64,000 nucleotides of DNA, taken from positions 496,001-560,000 of the forward strand of contig JAFKAC010000006.1 in NCBI GenBank assembly GCA_025766275.1, written 5' to 3'. Source of the stretch: Lactarius indigo. Taxonomy: Eukaryota > Basidiomycota > Agaricomycetes > Russulales > Russulaceae. Shown here one piece after another: positions 33,424-44,753 of the stretch. Both the position numbers and the translations under genes were made by a program. Position 1 is the stretch's first letter; every line of letters starts with the position of its first letter. The notes under the pieces are model-generated. The model saw only the letters and a program-made list of their open reading frames with translations. It did not search any database and had not been told where the DNA came from.

Positions 33424-34119
33424 TCAAGAGCGTCCGTAACTGCAATAGGTTATGGGCCCTGCCCTACCAGCTGCAAACACCATGTCTGATCCCCTGTCAC
33501 CTTGCGTCGCTACCATTGCCTCACCCTGGGACTGGGATTTCTTTCCCTTGCTGGAAGAGCCTCCTTCATGCTTGCGCCACGCGGTCAACTGGTCGGCCTC
33601 CTCCGAGATATGGTTTGGGTCAACGGAAGTGGAGGGCACCTGAATGTGTGCAGTAGTGAGTAGGCCAGATGCAAACTTGGACATCTCGTCCGGGATGGCC
33701 TTGATGATAGCAGAAAGGTACTCCTCCTCAGTCGTAATGATTCCCATAGCTGCGAGCTCCTCGCGCTTGATGCGCATCTGGCCAAGGATGTGTGGACGTT
33801 GCCTCCGCGCGGGCAGTGCATCTCAGAGAAAGTGTAGAATCGTCTCCGCGTACTGACTCTTCATGCTGAACTCAATCTTAACTTTTTCCCAGCGTTCTTT
33901 GGCAGTAGCAAACGACTTCAAACGGACGACGGTGAACAAGGCGGTGGAGTCGGCTGGGGCGGGGCGTGCACCATTTCTGATTTGCCTCCATCGCTCCTTA
34001 TCATAGAAGCGCATGGAGAAAATGGCCCAATTGGAACCAGTGGGATCGAGATGGGGAACAGAGGTAGGAAGGGGATCGGACGTGGTATTGGCGGCTGTAA
34101 GGTAGAATTCATGACCCAT
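33424..34119 (-). pseudogene. Copia-type retrotransposon gag remnant
   Basis: The minus strand encodes the fungal UBN2/gag-polypeptide pattern: LDPTGSNWAIFSMRFYDKERW, TAKERWEKVKIEFSMKSQYAET, then MRIKREELAAMG, EEEYLSAIIKAIPDEMSKFASGLLTTA and a QLTAWRKHE tail. One TGA (33825-33823) interrupts the same reading frame between the two halves. No protease, integrase or reverse transcriptase follows, and no long terminal repeats were seen, so this is a solitary fragment of a retrotransposon. Its ends coincide with a short inverted repeat. Confidence 0.75.
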
Positions 34120-34885
34120 TGCAGTTATGGACGCGCCCAAAAAAAAGGAAATAAATATGGAACAGTGAGCAAACGTGTGCATGAACGTTGTCTGTACAAG
34201 CAACGCCTCTGGGGCGAGTAAGTACAGGGCTAGGAACATAAGGGGACTACGGAACGACTCACCTCAGTCCGAGTCCTTACGCACAGTAGGAGGTAATGAC
34301 AGAGGTACTATGATATAGAGAGAAGTCGAGACTGAATACTAAGAACTGTATAGTAGGAAGTTTTATGTTCTGCGGAAGCAGAGCAACGCGATACCAAATC
34401 CTCGGTCAACTGCCAGTGGTCGAGGAAGTCGATCCGGGGCCGAGGGAGTAAAAGCGACGGTCCCGTAGGGAGCCGCGGCGTACGTGCAGAGCATGCGGAT
34501 CAACGTCATGCAAGCGTCGCTCTGCCACTTTGACTTTAACGACAGGGCCACGCTACGGCGGACAGCTGCGGTGCATCGGTGCCACAGTCCATCTCGACTG
34601 GGGGCTTCGCAACGACAAGGTGATAATGATGAGCATCTTCGTTGAGCCGGCCCCCTGTAGGAGCTGCCGTTTGTACTCGTAGTATCACAGATACATAACC
34701 AGGGGTAAGGTGACACAAACACGATGGAAAAAGTAAGGAATAAGGGTGGGACAAAAAGATATCAAGATGTGGTTGTACATTCGGATGGGTAGAACGAGTA
34801 GCAGCATCTAGTACAAGTAGAACCCAGATAAAATATGGCAATAGCGTGACGAAACAAACCAGAAGTCGAACACCCAGCTCCAAAA
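34120..34885. other. Intergenic, nothing firm
   Basis: A minus-strand ORF (34889-34536) with a hydrophobic N-terminus overlaps the Smr-gene stop codon by ATGA. It is more likely 3' UTR than a gene. Confidence 0.4.
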
Positions 34886-36487
34886 TCATGAGACAGGCAG
34901 CCTGATATTAAGGACGCCTGGGTTAATTGGATCTACCTCTGTCTCTATCTTGTGTCTTTATTATTTCGTGAGTGAGCTATTCAGCTTTGACACGCGAATG
35001 GACGACGTACTGTTCCATCGCACCAATCAGCGCGAGTTTCAGCACAGGAATCCCGCCCTTTGAATGGTTCCCACGCCCACAAATAACGCGAAGGCGTGTG
35101 GCACCCGCTACGAGTGCATCGCGGATCGCAACCTCTGTTTTCCGAGTAGCCTCGGTCGGTTTGAGACGATGCACGTCGATCGTATGTTCATCTTCTGGCT
35201 GGAGGTTATGCGCTGTCGTTGTTCCACGGCCACATGAGGAAAAAAAAAACATATAAAGTTGAAGATACAGAGAAAGAACGCACCTTTGAAATATCGTTCT
35301 GCTGCCCGCCTGTGCAGACTCGCTACGCGTTCGCTGGCCTCCTCCTGCTCGACCTTATACTTGACGGCGTCCGCATACCGTTTCTCACTCAACGCCCTCT
35401 TCTGCTCCGCACGCAGTCGATCGCGCTCCTTCTCCTCTGCCTTTGCCTGCTCTCTGAGCAAGTCCGCGCGGTCGATGATCGAGTTACGACTGACGCCAGA
35501 GACGATGCTCGCTCGCGGGCTGTCCTCGTCCGGGTTGCGCACCGAGAGCTTCTCCCAGGTCCTGGCATGCGGCTGGAAGCTCGTCGGCTCCGACCGCTCG
35601 ACGAACGGCGGTGGCGGGTCTGGGTCGCCGTCGTCGTCGCGCGGGTCAATGATCTCCGGTAGCGAGTCGATGTTAGCGGGGGGTAGCGTGGAGGAGGCGG
35701 GGTCCCCGCTCGCCGTGCGGCTGAGGTCCGGCACGGGCATGGCGATGGGCGGGGGCACGGGTTTCGGCGTGCGTGCGCCCGAGCTGGGGTGCACGAAAAG
35801 GTCGTCGTCATCTAGAGGGGGTATCTCGGAGGCGGGTGGGACAACCTCGAAGCTGACGGAGGAGGAAGAAGAGGGTTTGGAGCGGGATATGGAGCGGAGG
35901 GCGCTGGGTGGGAGGGAGGTTGCCGGGATGGGACGGCGGACGGTGAAGGTCGGAGGAATGGAGGCATCGGTGGAGGAGGAATAGCCGGGGAAGTTCCCGG
36001 GTACACTTGGCCTGCGTGGGGCTGGTGCGGAAGGTGCAGAGGCAGAGGCGGAAGAGGAGGCAGGCGGGCCGAAGGATGGGACGTCGTAGAAGCGTACGCG
36101 GGAGATGGCGCTAGTGGGCAATGGGATCTTGAGGGAGTTCCAATCGAAGTGGCGGATGAAGCGACGGGTGCGACGGTAAAACCTGTGGAGGTTCTTATCG
36201 TACCAAAATGCGGGGGTAACGTCGGAGATGATGAATCCGAGACCGGTCCAGAGGAGTACGATGGCGAGACGGTGGATACTCTCGGTAAGGAGAAAGTCGA
36301 CGAATAGACGGAACCCTAAGCCGACATAGGGATCGAAGGAACTGGGCCATTTTTCGAGAAAATGATAGAGAACGGCACCCTCCCAAAGGCCAACTAAGGA
36401 ACCGCCGATACGACTGTTATTGTGAGAAGTAGCATCCACGACGAGACGCAGGGCAACACCTAGGGTAATGGCGAAAATGCTGTCCAT
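34886..36487 (-). CDS. Membrane-anchored DUF1771-Smr domain protein
   Basis: Three exons (36487-35284, 35212-34994, 34932-34886) give 489 residues. The N-terminus (residues 1-100) has two or three hydrophobic, probably membrane-spanning segments (IFAITLGVALRLVV, LGFRLFVDFLL, LAIVLLWTGLGFIISDV). A long proline/serine-rich linker follows (~150-350). Then comes a charged helix with the DUF1771 pattern (RADLLREQAKAEEKERDRLR...YKVEQEEASE..RAAERYFKAHN) and a C-terminal Smr domain (IDVHRLKPTEA, LRVICGRGNHSKGG, NPGVLNIRL). Smr domains bind or nick nucleic acids in other proteins; here the catalytic-type HxR and GxGxHS motifs appear as DVHRL and GRGNHS. The start at 36487 is the first ATG in frame; the ORF upstream of it opens only with GTG. 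The last intron was placed to restore the conserved NPGVL ending. Confidence 0.83.
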
Positions 36488-36577
36488 TTCATCTGTCGTG
36501 GCGTGGAGAGGCGACAATACAGCAAGAGAGTTGTACACAACACGCGTGGGATATAATTACATAATATTCCATGACAA

Positions 36578-38462
36578 TTAAGCGAAATCCAAAATCTGAA
36601 CCCTGCCATCTCGGCCGCCGATCGCAATCCGCCCGACCGTATCGTCAATCGAAGACGTCAATATCCTATACTTCCGTTCGTGAACTTCTCCGGCTCCAAC
36701 TCGCGCTTTGTACATTCCGTTCCCCCGGACCACCAAGTCGTTCTGCCACCGAGCAGGCTGCTGGTCCTGAGCAGGAACGAGTCGACTCGTCGTATCGAAG
36801 CCTACAAAGCTTCGAACCGGGAAAGTGCTGTGACCACACGTCAAGTTCTGGGTCTCCATCCAAAATCCTTTTCCGTTCCGTCCGACTACGAGATTGCTGC
36901 ATGAAGGTGGAACCTGTATCGTCTGGGCAGGTCGCGCGGGAAGGGTACAGGGACTATCCGTCGGCCGGAGACGTCCATTTCGTGTGGTGTTCTGCTGCTC
37001 TTCAACTATTTCGTTCTCCGCCGCCGGTTCAGCAGAGGTAACCGGTCTTGGAAGGAGATCATATTTCCGGATTGTGTGGCCCTCGTCGGTCGTGACTCGC
37101 ATGAGAATGGTGACTGGGTTGAATTGCCAAGCCTCCCGTTCCTTTTCTGTCATTTCGTGAACAATGACGACCGCCTCTCTTGCCGGGTCTTGAACATGCA
37201 GAAAGGCCCCAAAGGTGCTTGCGCCCTGGACCGGACGACCAAACTGATCGAATTGTGGGGTCGGTAATAATTGGATGTGAGACTGACGGACGACGAGTAA
37301 GTGATTCCGAACAAGTCGAACCGCGAGAACATTATCGGGCTAGAGTTGAAATGGTTCAGTTTGAGTAAAGTTCCGCACAAACCCAAATGGAGGTATTTTA
37401 CCGTGGGAGATTGATGAATATTTCCCGAACTCATGGTGAAGAATGGACCCTTCCGCTTCCAGTTCCAAAGTACAACTGGGTCCCCAAGTAGGGCCAAATT
37501 ACCACATAAACGTGCTACGGGAGACATGCGGCGCTGCACGTTCCGTGCCAAGACTTGAGAGCGGAGCGTTGTGAAAGAACCGTGGAATTTGTCCAATGAC
37601 CAGACTTCAGCCTTAATCTCATAGAGGGGCAGTCTTAAAAAAGCAAGGATAGTTACGGGGGAAGCTCGAAGCCGAGAGGAAAAGGAAACTCACGTCCCAA
37701 CGATTCGGGAGTACATGACAATAAGCATGCCTTCATTGTCAGAGTCGTCGTTGACGACTAGCCCATCGATAATGCAGTCCGGGAGGCAGCGCTCTGCAAC
37801 AAGGAAAGCTTCTGAGCCTTCAAAGGGAATCTCCCAACAGGCGACGCGACATTTCTCGACCGTAATAAGGAGCTCCCCGTTGCAACCCGCCGGAAAGAGG
37901 ACCTGGGAGATAGGATGGGGATGGACATCGGCGAGCTGGAGGGAAGAAGCTTCCTCGGCTGTCGGTTCCCTCACACGAAACTCTACACTTCGTCTCGAGT
38001 GGGGATGGGACGAGGACCAGTTTCTGTGGAACCTGGAGGCATGTATTGCGCGAGCTTCCAGCTCCTTGGCGGACAGAGACTTAAGATCCGCGATGAAAGC
38101 CGGTACAGGTAATCTCCTGTCGATGACATGATGCTTGAGCACATCCGACCACACCCAGCGTTGCTTGGTGACCGATGAAAACCGTTTAGATGTCTACGAA
38201 CGAGTCAGAGATCTGGGGCCGATTGAGCCGAGTCAAGACCGTGGGCGCATACCATTCTAAGTGCGAGGATATCCTCCACACCAACGAGGCTAATCACCAG
38301 GAGTAAGACGTCATCCGGAAGCGACGTCAATCCGGGACTAGGACGGCAGGATATGATCGACGAGGTAGAAATGGAGTCAGGGACGAGGCTTTTCATGTTT
38401 GAAAGGGTTGGAAAGGGAACGCTGAAGTCGAAGTAGCAAATATCAGACAAAAGTCTGGACAT
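36578..38462 (-). CDS. F-box protein
   Basis: Likely substrate receptor of an SCF ubiquitin ligase. Four exons (38462-38253, 38193-37694, 37633-37402, 37339-36578) give 567 residues if the ATG at 38462 is used; the ATG at 38396 is an alternative. The F-box is GLTSLPDDVLLLVISLVGVEDILALRM..TSKRFSSVTKQRWVW (residues ~48-90), interrupted by the first intron as in many basidiomycete F-box genes. The rest contains repeated beta-strand-like stretches (VLWNWKRKG, VLAVRLVRNHLLVV, VGRIAIGGRDGRVQILDF) that could form a propeller, but no named repeat is recognisable. The substrate is unknown. The gene ends 90 bp upstream of the start of the Smr gene on the same strand. Confidence 0.8.
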
Positions 38463-38710
38463 TGGGAGGGTAATGGGTGGGATAGAACGAAGGGACCGAC
38501 AAAGGTCGGGAGAAAAGTAATATAACGAAGGGCGCGCCCCCCAAGGGCCCCGAGAGTGCACAAGGAAACAAGCACCCTTCCGAAAACGGATATATCAAGT
38601 CTTCCCACGATATCGCACGTGCTCATCATCAACTCCAATCAACCAGCCGCAAATCGCAACTGCAACTACAACTACGACCATAACAACAACTACAACACTA
38701 TCATTTTATA
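38463..38710. promoter_or_regulatory. Divergent promoter region, F-box / secreted protein
   Basis: 248 bp between the head-to-head starts. The plus-strand side just before 38711 is a CA-rich, C/A-repeat leader (AACTGCAACTACAACTACGA-like), common upstream of strongly expressed fungal genes. Confidence 0.45.
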
Positions 38711-39136
38711 ATGTATACCCACCTAGTCGCTCTCTCTGCCTTCCTTATCCTCAGCTCAGGCTTGGTTACTGCCCGCCCCCTTCAACCTTCTCCCGTCTAC
38801 CAGTACCGCCGTGAGGCTGCCATGACCCCCGCGCCCGCCCATGTTCAACCCTATCATCCGGGCCTCGCCGCCGTTGGACGCTCGCTTTCCCCCACCAAGT
38901 TTCCTGTTGCTCCACGCTCACAAGCCAATCGGCCCCGTGCCATCTCGAGACGGTTCATCAAAGACGCTGACTACGCTTCTGGTTTCAGCCCTCCTGCATT
39001 CTCTGATAAATCTCTCCACAAGCGAGCAAAGGACCTCCCTGGTACTGGTAGCACCACCTTTCAAGTCAACCACTTGGCTGCGAAGGTCCCGTCCAAGCTG
39101 CCTCCAGGTGCCACGCCTGCTCAACAGACTCGCTGA
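38711..39136 (+). CDS. Small secreted protein with Kex2-like sites
   Basis: Intronless, 141 residues. It begins MYTHLVALSAFLILSSGLVTARP, a clear signal peptide cleaved near residue 21. The mature part is short, proline/serine/lysine-rich and without cysteine. It has dibasic sites at YRREAA, ISRRFIKDA and LHKRAKD, all plausible Kex2 targets; the EA after the first resembles a dipeptidyl-aminopeptidase trimming site. The protein could be a processed peptide precursor or cell-wall/effector-type protein. There is no known family to name, and the function is unknown. Confidence 0.65.
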   Translation: MYTHLVALSAFLILSSGLVTARPLQPSPVYQYRREAAMTPAPAHVQPYHPGLAAVGRSLSPTKFPVAPRSQANRPRAISRRFIKDADYASGFSPPAFSDKSLHKRAKDLPGTGSTTFQVNHLAAKVPSKLPPGATPAQQTR

Positions 39137-39384
39137 GGCCACCTCCGCCCCTCTCTGTATATCCTCGACTTGTATCCTTTGGTCTGTCTGAGGTGGCGTT
39201 TGCCCCGTTCTGCGTTCTTTCTACCTTTGTATCCAATATGACGACACCATGAGATAAATTTGTTTCTCCTTCATTACTCGCGTTTGTGTGAACAATCCAT
39301 GTAGTATCAGTCTATGAATGGAAGCCAATTCATCTCAACGACGCCACCAATGCTATGTGTCAACATTGGGGTGCCACAACCAAA

Positions 39385-40243
39385 TTATGCTAGATGGGGG
39401 GCTTGTATTGAACCAATCAACGAAAGCATATGATTCGCAACTGTAAACCTGTCCGGTTTATTGAGTACGCAAGCTTCGTCGAAAAAAAAAAGAAATGCGT
39501 ACCCGACTACTGTGAATTGAAGCCAACGATCCTTGCCGCCGAGATGATCGCCAGTGACCTTGTGCACCCAGCGGCCGCGCTGATCGGCACCTTGTACGTC
39601 GTCTCCATGTACATCTGTGGTGATAATATCGGCGTTCATTATGTCATCTGCACTGCCGTTTTCCACGGGGCCATGCTCAAATTCCCATTGATCAGTGGGG
39701 ATATGGTGCCGGGGGATGGACACGTTGAATGTACGGTGTACGAGTAACGATACATGATCCGGGGAGGAGAGGGTGACGCGTCCGTCTAATGCCGTCGCCG
39801 TTGTAGGAGGAAGTCACTTTAGTGGGTGACTGGATGAGGAAACACAACGCAACACACACAATGACATGCCGCGCTGGGGGCTCCAGACAAGCGCCTCGAA
39901 CCCTACACGACAAATTGCGAACGGGCTATCACCCTGGAGTTGCGCGACGGAGTCGAGGAAGTGGACATCCGAGTGTGTAAGCACAACACCATTCAGCGTA
40001 GGTTCGTACCTACAAGGACCAGGTCAGATTAGTACGGTGTGGTTGTATGAGCCACCGCACAGACCTCATGGTCATGGTGTCGAGCATCTCTTCGACGCCG
40101 TCTCGTAGTCGATTTGCAAAGACGGGAGGCACGGCGAGCACGACGGACGCCTTGACCGAGCGAAACTCGCTATCTACATTTGCATTTGCCGTTCCCTTTC
40201 CTCTATGCCTAGATACTCTCTCAGGTGAACCTTCTGGGTTCAT
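39385..40243 (-). CDS. RPA43: RNA polymerase I subunit RPA43
   Basis: Part of the Rpb4/Rpb7-like stalk of RNA polymerase I that contacts Rrn3 for rDNA transcription. Four exons (40243-40065, 40009-39858, 39785-39503, 39448-39385) give 225 residues. An N-terminal tip domain (SVKASVVLAVPPVFANRLRDGVEEMLDTMTM, YEPTLNGVVLTHS) is followed by an OB-type S1 domain: SPFAICRVGFEALVWSPQRG, GRVTLSSPDHVSLLVHRTFNVSIPRHHIP, WEFEHGP and RGRWVHKVTGDHLGG..LQFTVVG. The C-terminus is short. The first in-frame ATG is 40243; an upstream exon is possible because the frame stays open to ~40370. It is divergent from PAM16, 197 bp apart. Confidence 0.9.
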
Positions 40244-40440
40244 GGGGGGAACACCGCCAGCTTTTTGTGGTTTTGTCAAGGCTTCGTTTGCGTTTGCGTT
40301 TCGCTCCAAGTTTCGCACACCTCGGCTAACCGGTCCGAGGAAGTTTTGAGATTCCGGCGTATGCCGTGGCTACGGAACCGCTTGCCTCTTACTGGTACTG
40401 GCTACCCCGTCATCAACTCTCCGTGTTGTTTCAGTACAGT

Positions 40441-41105
40441 ATGGTGCGTGTCGCACCTTTCACATAGCATGACTGAAACAAACCCTCTCGTTTTATCAGT
40501 CGGCCCCCAAACTTATCATCCAAATACTTGTCACGGGAACGCAAATATTCGGGAAAGCTCTGTTGGAGGCCTCACGACAAGCTGCCAAGAGTACGTCCGC
40601 GCGTGGAATTCAACGATTGGGCTAACCGCGTTTCTATTTCACGCAGATGCAAAACATCGCCCACAAGGCGCCATTGGCTCGGATGTTGCGGGAGTCGGGA
40701 ACGCGACTACGGGTTCTATGACGGACAAACTGACTCGCGAACATCGGATGACGCTAGACGAAGCACACCTCATTCTGAATACGAAGCGAGGAGAAAACCT
40801 GGAACATATCCTGCGGGTATGTCCGTTATTGCAAGGGAGCTCTAGAATCGAATGAGCGATTTCTGACGACACTTTTTTATTCCCTTGTTTGACGTTAGAA
40901 TTACGAGCACCTATTCAAGGCAAACGCGTCACCAGAAGCGCCGCCGAAAACCGGATCAAGCGCACGGGGTATGGCAACGCCTCGGCATTCACATTACTTG
41001 CAATCAAAGGTAGTGCGCGCACGCGAACGAATTGAAGCGGAATTGAAGATCGAAGCTGAAGAGCCACCAAGTTCTCCATCTGAGCCAACCACGGGGGGAA
41101 GTTAG
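40441..41105 (+). CDS. PAM16: Mitochondrial import motor subunit PAM16 (TIM16)
   Basis: J-like protein that holds and restrains Pam18 at the TIM23 channel on the matrix side of the inner membrane. Four exons (40441-40443, 40500-40590, 40647-40816, 40899-41105) give 156 residues. The first coding exon is the ATG alone: the donor GTGCGT follows it directly. Then come SAPKLIIQILVTGTQIFGKALLEASRQAAK (N-terminal hydrophobic helix), SMTDKLTREHRMTLDEAHLILN (J-like helix II/III with no HPD, as expected for Pam16), NYEHLFKAN and SHYLQSKVVRARERIEAEL. The C-terminal tail is acidic and proline-rich. The family assignment is strong. Confidence 0.92.
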
Positions 41106-41671
41106 CCAACACACATACATATTTGCATTAGAGCATTATTATTAATTACATCACATGATTTCTGATAAAATATTGGGGTATTTGTCAGCAGCCGGGGTTT
41201 GTCCGAGTGTTTTCTTTTTTTTTTCCCCGATTTTCCCGAGAGACGGAGGACAGGGAGAGAGGGAACATTCTGGTCGAGTCACTGCCTCGAACACAAGCAT
41301 TAGCTGTCAAACCGGGGACGACGCAGTGTCGCGTACGTCCCCTTCTACCACGACGTCGGCAATTGATCAATACGATCAGAAACGAGGCTGGCACCCCTTA
41401 CTCAAATTCTTTCTGTCCTTCGCTTTTGCTAGTTTAGGTGTCATGCTACCCCTTTCCTCTCAATGGTCATTCACTCTCCTCGACACCCGCATAGAGTTTA
41501 GGTCCATGTTCGTTGCCACTCTCTTTCTGTTCATCTTTCTCTGCCTTGGTCAGTGTTCTCCTTCGCCTCCTCTCTGATGACTCCCTTTCCTTTTCCGTTT
41601 CATTGTTTCCCTCACTCCATGCATCGGCCACAAGGCTAAGCGACCCTCCCCTCTGTCGTTCTTTTCACTTC
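41106..41671. other. Intergenic / 5' region of next gene
   Basis: An ORF at 41155-41577 has a hydrophobic stretch but no family features and lies just upstream of the coiled-coil gene. It may be 5' UTR or an unplaced upstream exon. Confidence 0.35.
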
Positions 41672-44556
41672 ATGTCTGCTCTCTACGTCCTCACTCACCG
41701 CGTACACCTCTTTCTAGCTTACCTCTCAAACCCTTCCGAAACCTCCTTCCGCTCTTATCTCACAGAGCAATCTTTTCGTCATCACCTCTCCCGTCTCGAC
41801 GATCCCGCAGACTTCGACTCCTCCGACCGTGATGATTCGAATCGCTCGTCCTCATCATCCCAATCGTCTTCAACCTTCGGTTCACTCGAATCAGGCTCAT
41901 CCGCTTTTCATTTCTCCAATCGCGCTGCCGTGGCCCTCCGTACTCCGCGACATGCGTTTCACAGCTTCGGCCTCTTCACTATCGCTGCCGTCATCCCCAG
42001 TCACAAAGTTCTCCCTTCGTCTCGTGACACACCCTCCACCGTCTCATCTACGCGGAACATTACAGGCACTCCGGATCATGATCTTTTTCCACTCAAAGAG
42101 ACCTGGTTCGTCGGCGCATTCGGTAAATGGTGGAGAGGTGGCGTGGTCGACCCCGTCTGGCCACCTCGTCACCCTCCTCAGTTAAAGTGCTCTGAAGGAG
42201 GATGGAGTTCGGGTATATTGAACATTAAAGCCCTCGACAGACTCGAAGACTACAACGGTAAGCGTTACGATGGCGATAAGATAGAAGATCTTCTCATTCA
42301 TACTTTCTTTTTTCCGACTGTGTCCGTGCACTAGGCCTTCCCTTCCCCACCACGACCCATAGCCCTCGCTCGGTACAGCGCTCAGCTCCTCCGAAGTTAC
42401 GTTCTCGTGATCGGTCGGCATCGTGTCTTCACCGTAGCCCTACACCACCTCCGCTTCCGCAATCCGCCGTCTTGCCCCTCCACGCACCTAAGCACAGCCA
42501 ATCTCTGACTGTACCCCAACCTCCTCAACGATCCTCCCCCGCACAGGACCCTCCGTCCTCTCTAAACGGCGCCACTACCAATGGGTCTTCTCCAAATTTT
42601 GATTCTACCCCTGCTGTGGCGGAGCTTACCCAAAAAATAAATCAAACTCGTGCACTCAACCTCGAATTGCGCAATCAATTGTCAGAACACACCAACGCTG
42701 CTACTGCAGCGGATGCTGCCCTCAGTGCTGAGTTGAGTGGCATCCGTGAAGCGAAGCGTATCGAGGACGTTTCCCGCAGTGAACTCAAGGCCCGCACAAA
42801 AACTCTCGAGGATAGCAAGCGAGCAGCCGAGGCGGGCAAGCGTGATGCCGAACGTCGTCTTCGTGCCACTCAGAAAGCTAAGGCAGACGCGGGTACTCGA
42901 ATCGAGAAACTTGCCGAAGAAATTCGTGGGCTAGAGGCACAGGTACAAGAAGACCAGATGGCTGTCGAAGCGGCTGGCGAAGCGGCGGTTCAAGAGGAGT
43001 TGGAGATCCGTGCCCAAGTTAAGCGTCACAAGCGAGAGGTCAGGGTGGCAGAAGAGGTGGTGACGGCACTCAATGTGCGTGTACGTGAGCTCGAGGAGTC
43101 TGTCGAACGCGGGAGCATAGCATTAGCTACGGCTCGGGAGAACGCCGAAGTGCTGCAGCGCGAACTGCAAAATCATAAGCACAACCTCATCATCAAGAAA
43201 TCTCAGGACACCTGGGAGGCAATCCTTACCTCCGAGCCCAGCCCCGCGACCTCTGTACCAGATTCCGGAATCTGTTGCGAGTCTCTAGACCCGTTCCCGA
43301 CTCCCCTAGAAAAGGGATCATCAGACCGCGATCGCGACCGTAGAAGTTCTGGGACATTCTCCTCTCACAGCTCACCGCATCTCCACTCTCCCGGTGCCAT
43401 TCTACCCGTCAGCGTTGGTTTTGGCGCGCCTTCACAATTACCCGTCGGAACCCCCGAGGCGTTTGCACGGCGTGCGAAGGGGTATTCCATCTTTGACGAG
43501 GATCTTGCCACGTTGCCCAACTCCGCTCCCAGTTCCAAGTTCCTACCTTTTAGAGACTCGGATGTTGACACAAATGTGAACCACGCGCTCACACTCCTCC
43601 CGAACGGCGTTTATCAAACCCCTGATGGCGTACCTGCATCTGCTACTGTTAGGGAGACAGGAACAACGGACGAACTGCTTTCCAAAAGCTTCCAGTCAGA
43701 TAACGATGCCTTCCTTGAGCGCGACTGGTGCCATCGACTTTCCATCCCTGAGTCTACCTCCGCTGTTGGCCCCAGCGGTCTCGGTCACGTCTTCCCCCAT
43801 GTCGGTGATGAGTCTGCAGAAACATTCGACCAATATGGGACGCGCCCGCCCCCTCGCCATCGACTGACTTCAGATCCTATGGATGCGCAACGCGTGTGGC
43901 CCTCACGCACCAACTCGGAGCTACTCACCTCGTCGAGTAATGTTGTACCCACACCCGAAGCGCGAACCCGATGGTGGTGGCCAGGCGCGGACAAGGAACG
44001 ACGCTCGACAACCGATGGAACCGAGCAGCGCAAGGGCCTCAACCCTGATGCCAAAGTCTTCAACTTCTCACGCAAGCCATTGTTAGGTGTTCCTCCTGTG
44101 GCGCCTCTCGACAGCCTCAACCCCTCTGCGTCTAGCCTTCAAGTATCGGCAGGCGCGAATAGCAATGGTGATGGCGCCGGCGCCACCGCTACAGCAACCG
44201 GCGGTAGTACGTCGGGCTACCTCTCGGGACTTGCGATGCGCGCGTTTGTACCGTCGCCAGAGGAGCGGGAAGCACTACAGCGTGCGCTGGGTGGATCGAG
44301 CAATGCTAGCCTCGAGCGGCTGCCTAGCCTGAGCGAGGTCGGCAACATACCGAATTCTCCCGTTCCCAACCACGAGCAGGCCCACGCAACCGTACCGAGC
44401 AACCCACTTGGCCTGCCCTGGATCGATGTCAATCCTGGTGCAAGTACAAGACGCAGTTGGCTGCGGGACCTGGGTGTTTCCGTACCTCGCCCGGGTAAGA
44501 TCAGGTTTAGCCCGTGGGGTGACGGGGACGGGGAGGGGATAGAGGCAGACAAGTGA
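41672..44556 (+). CDS. Conserved-looking coiled-coil protein of unknown function
   Basis: Two exons (41672-42257, 42335-44556; 77-nt intron) give 935 residues. It starts MSALYVLTHRVHLFLAYLSN, a short hydrophobic N-terminus. A globular-looking block follows with AAVALRTPRHAFHSFGLFTIAAVIPS and ETWFVGAFGKWWRGGVVDP. Residues ~300-500 form a strong coiled coil (AELTQKINQTRALNLELRNQL through ENAEVLQRELQNHK). The C-terminal half is serine/proline-rich and probably disordered, ending with a short basic segment, RRSWLRDLGVSVPRPGKIRF. I believe similar proteins occur in other Agaricomycetes, but I cannot name a function. The start is the first ATG before the conserved-looking block. Confidence 0.7.
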
Positions 44557-44753
44557 ACCCTTGTCCAGATGTAGGAGTCTGTATTCCATATCTTGTGTTC
44601 TGCAACGGAGGGGGTGCAAAGGTATCGTCCTGGGGTGTGGAGCGGGAAAGGATAAGAAGAAAGGGACGATATATACTAACATCGATCTTGCACTTATATA
44701 CTTGTCAAAAAAAGATGCTGGAATGAAGAACTGGGGAGAATAGGTTCTTATTT

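Noticed and set aside
34536..34889. Minus-strand ORF overlapping the Smr-gene stop by ATGA
   Set aside because: Overlapping stop/start is not meaningful for eukaryotic genes; only the first ~30 residues are hydrophobic and the rest is random-like, so 3' UTR is more likely.
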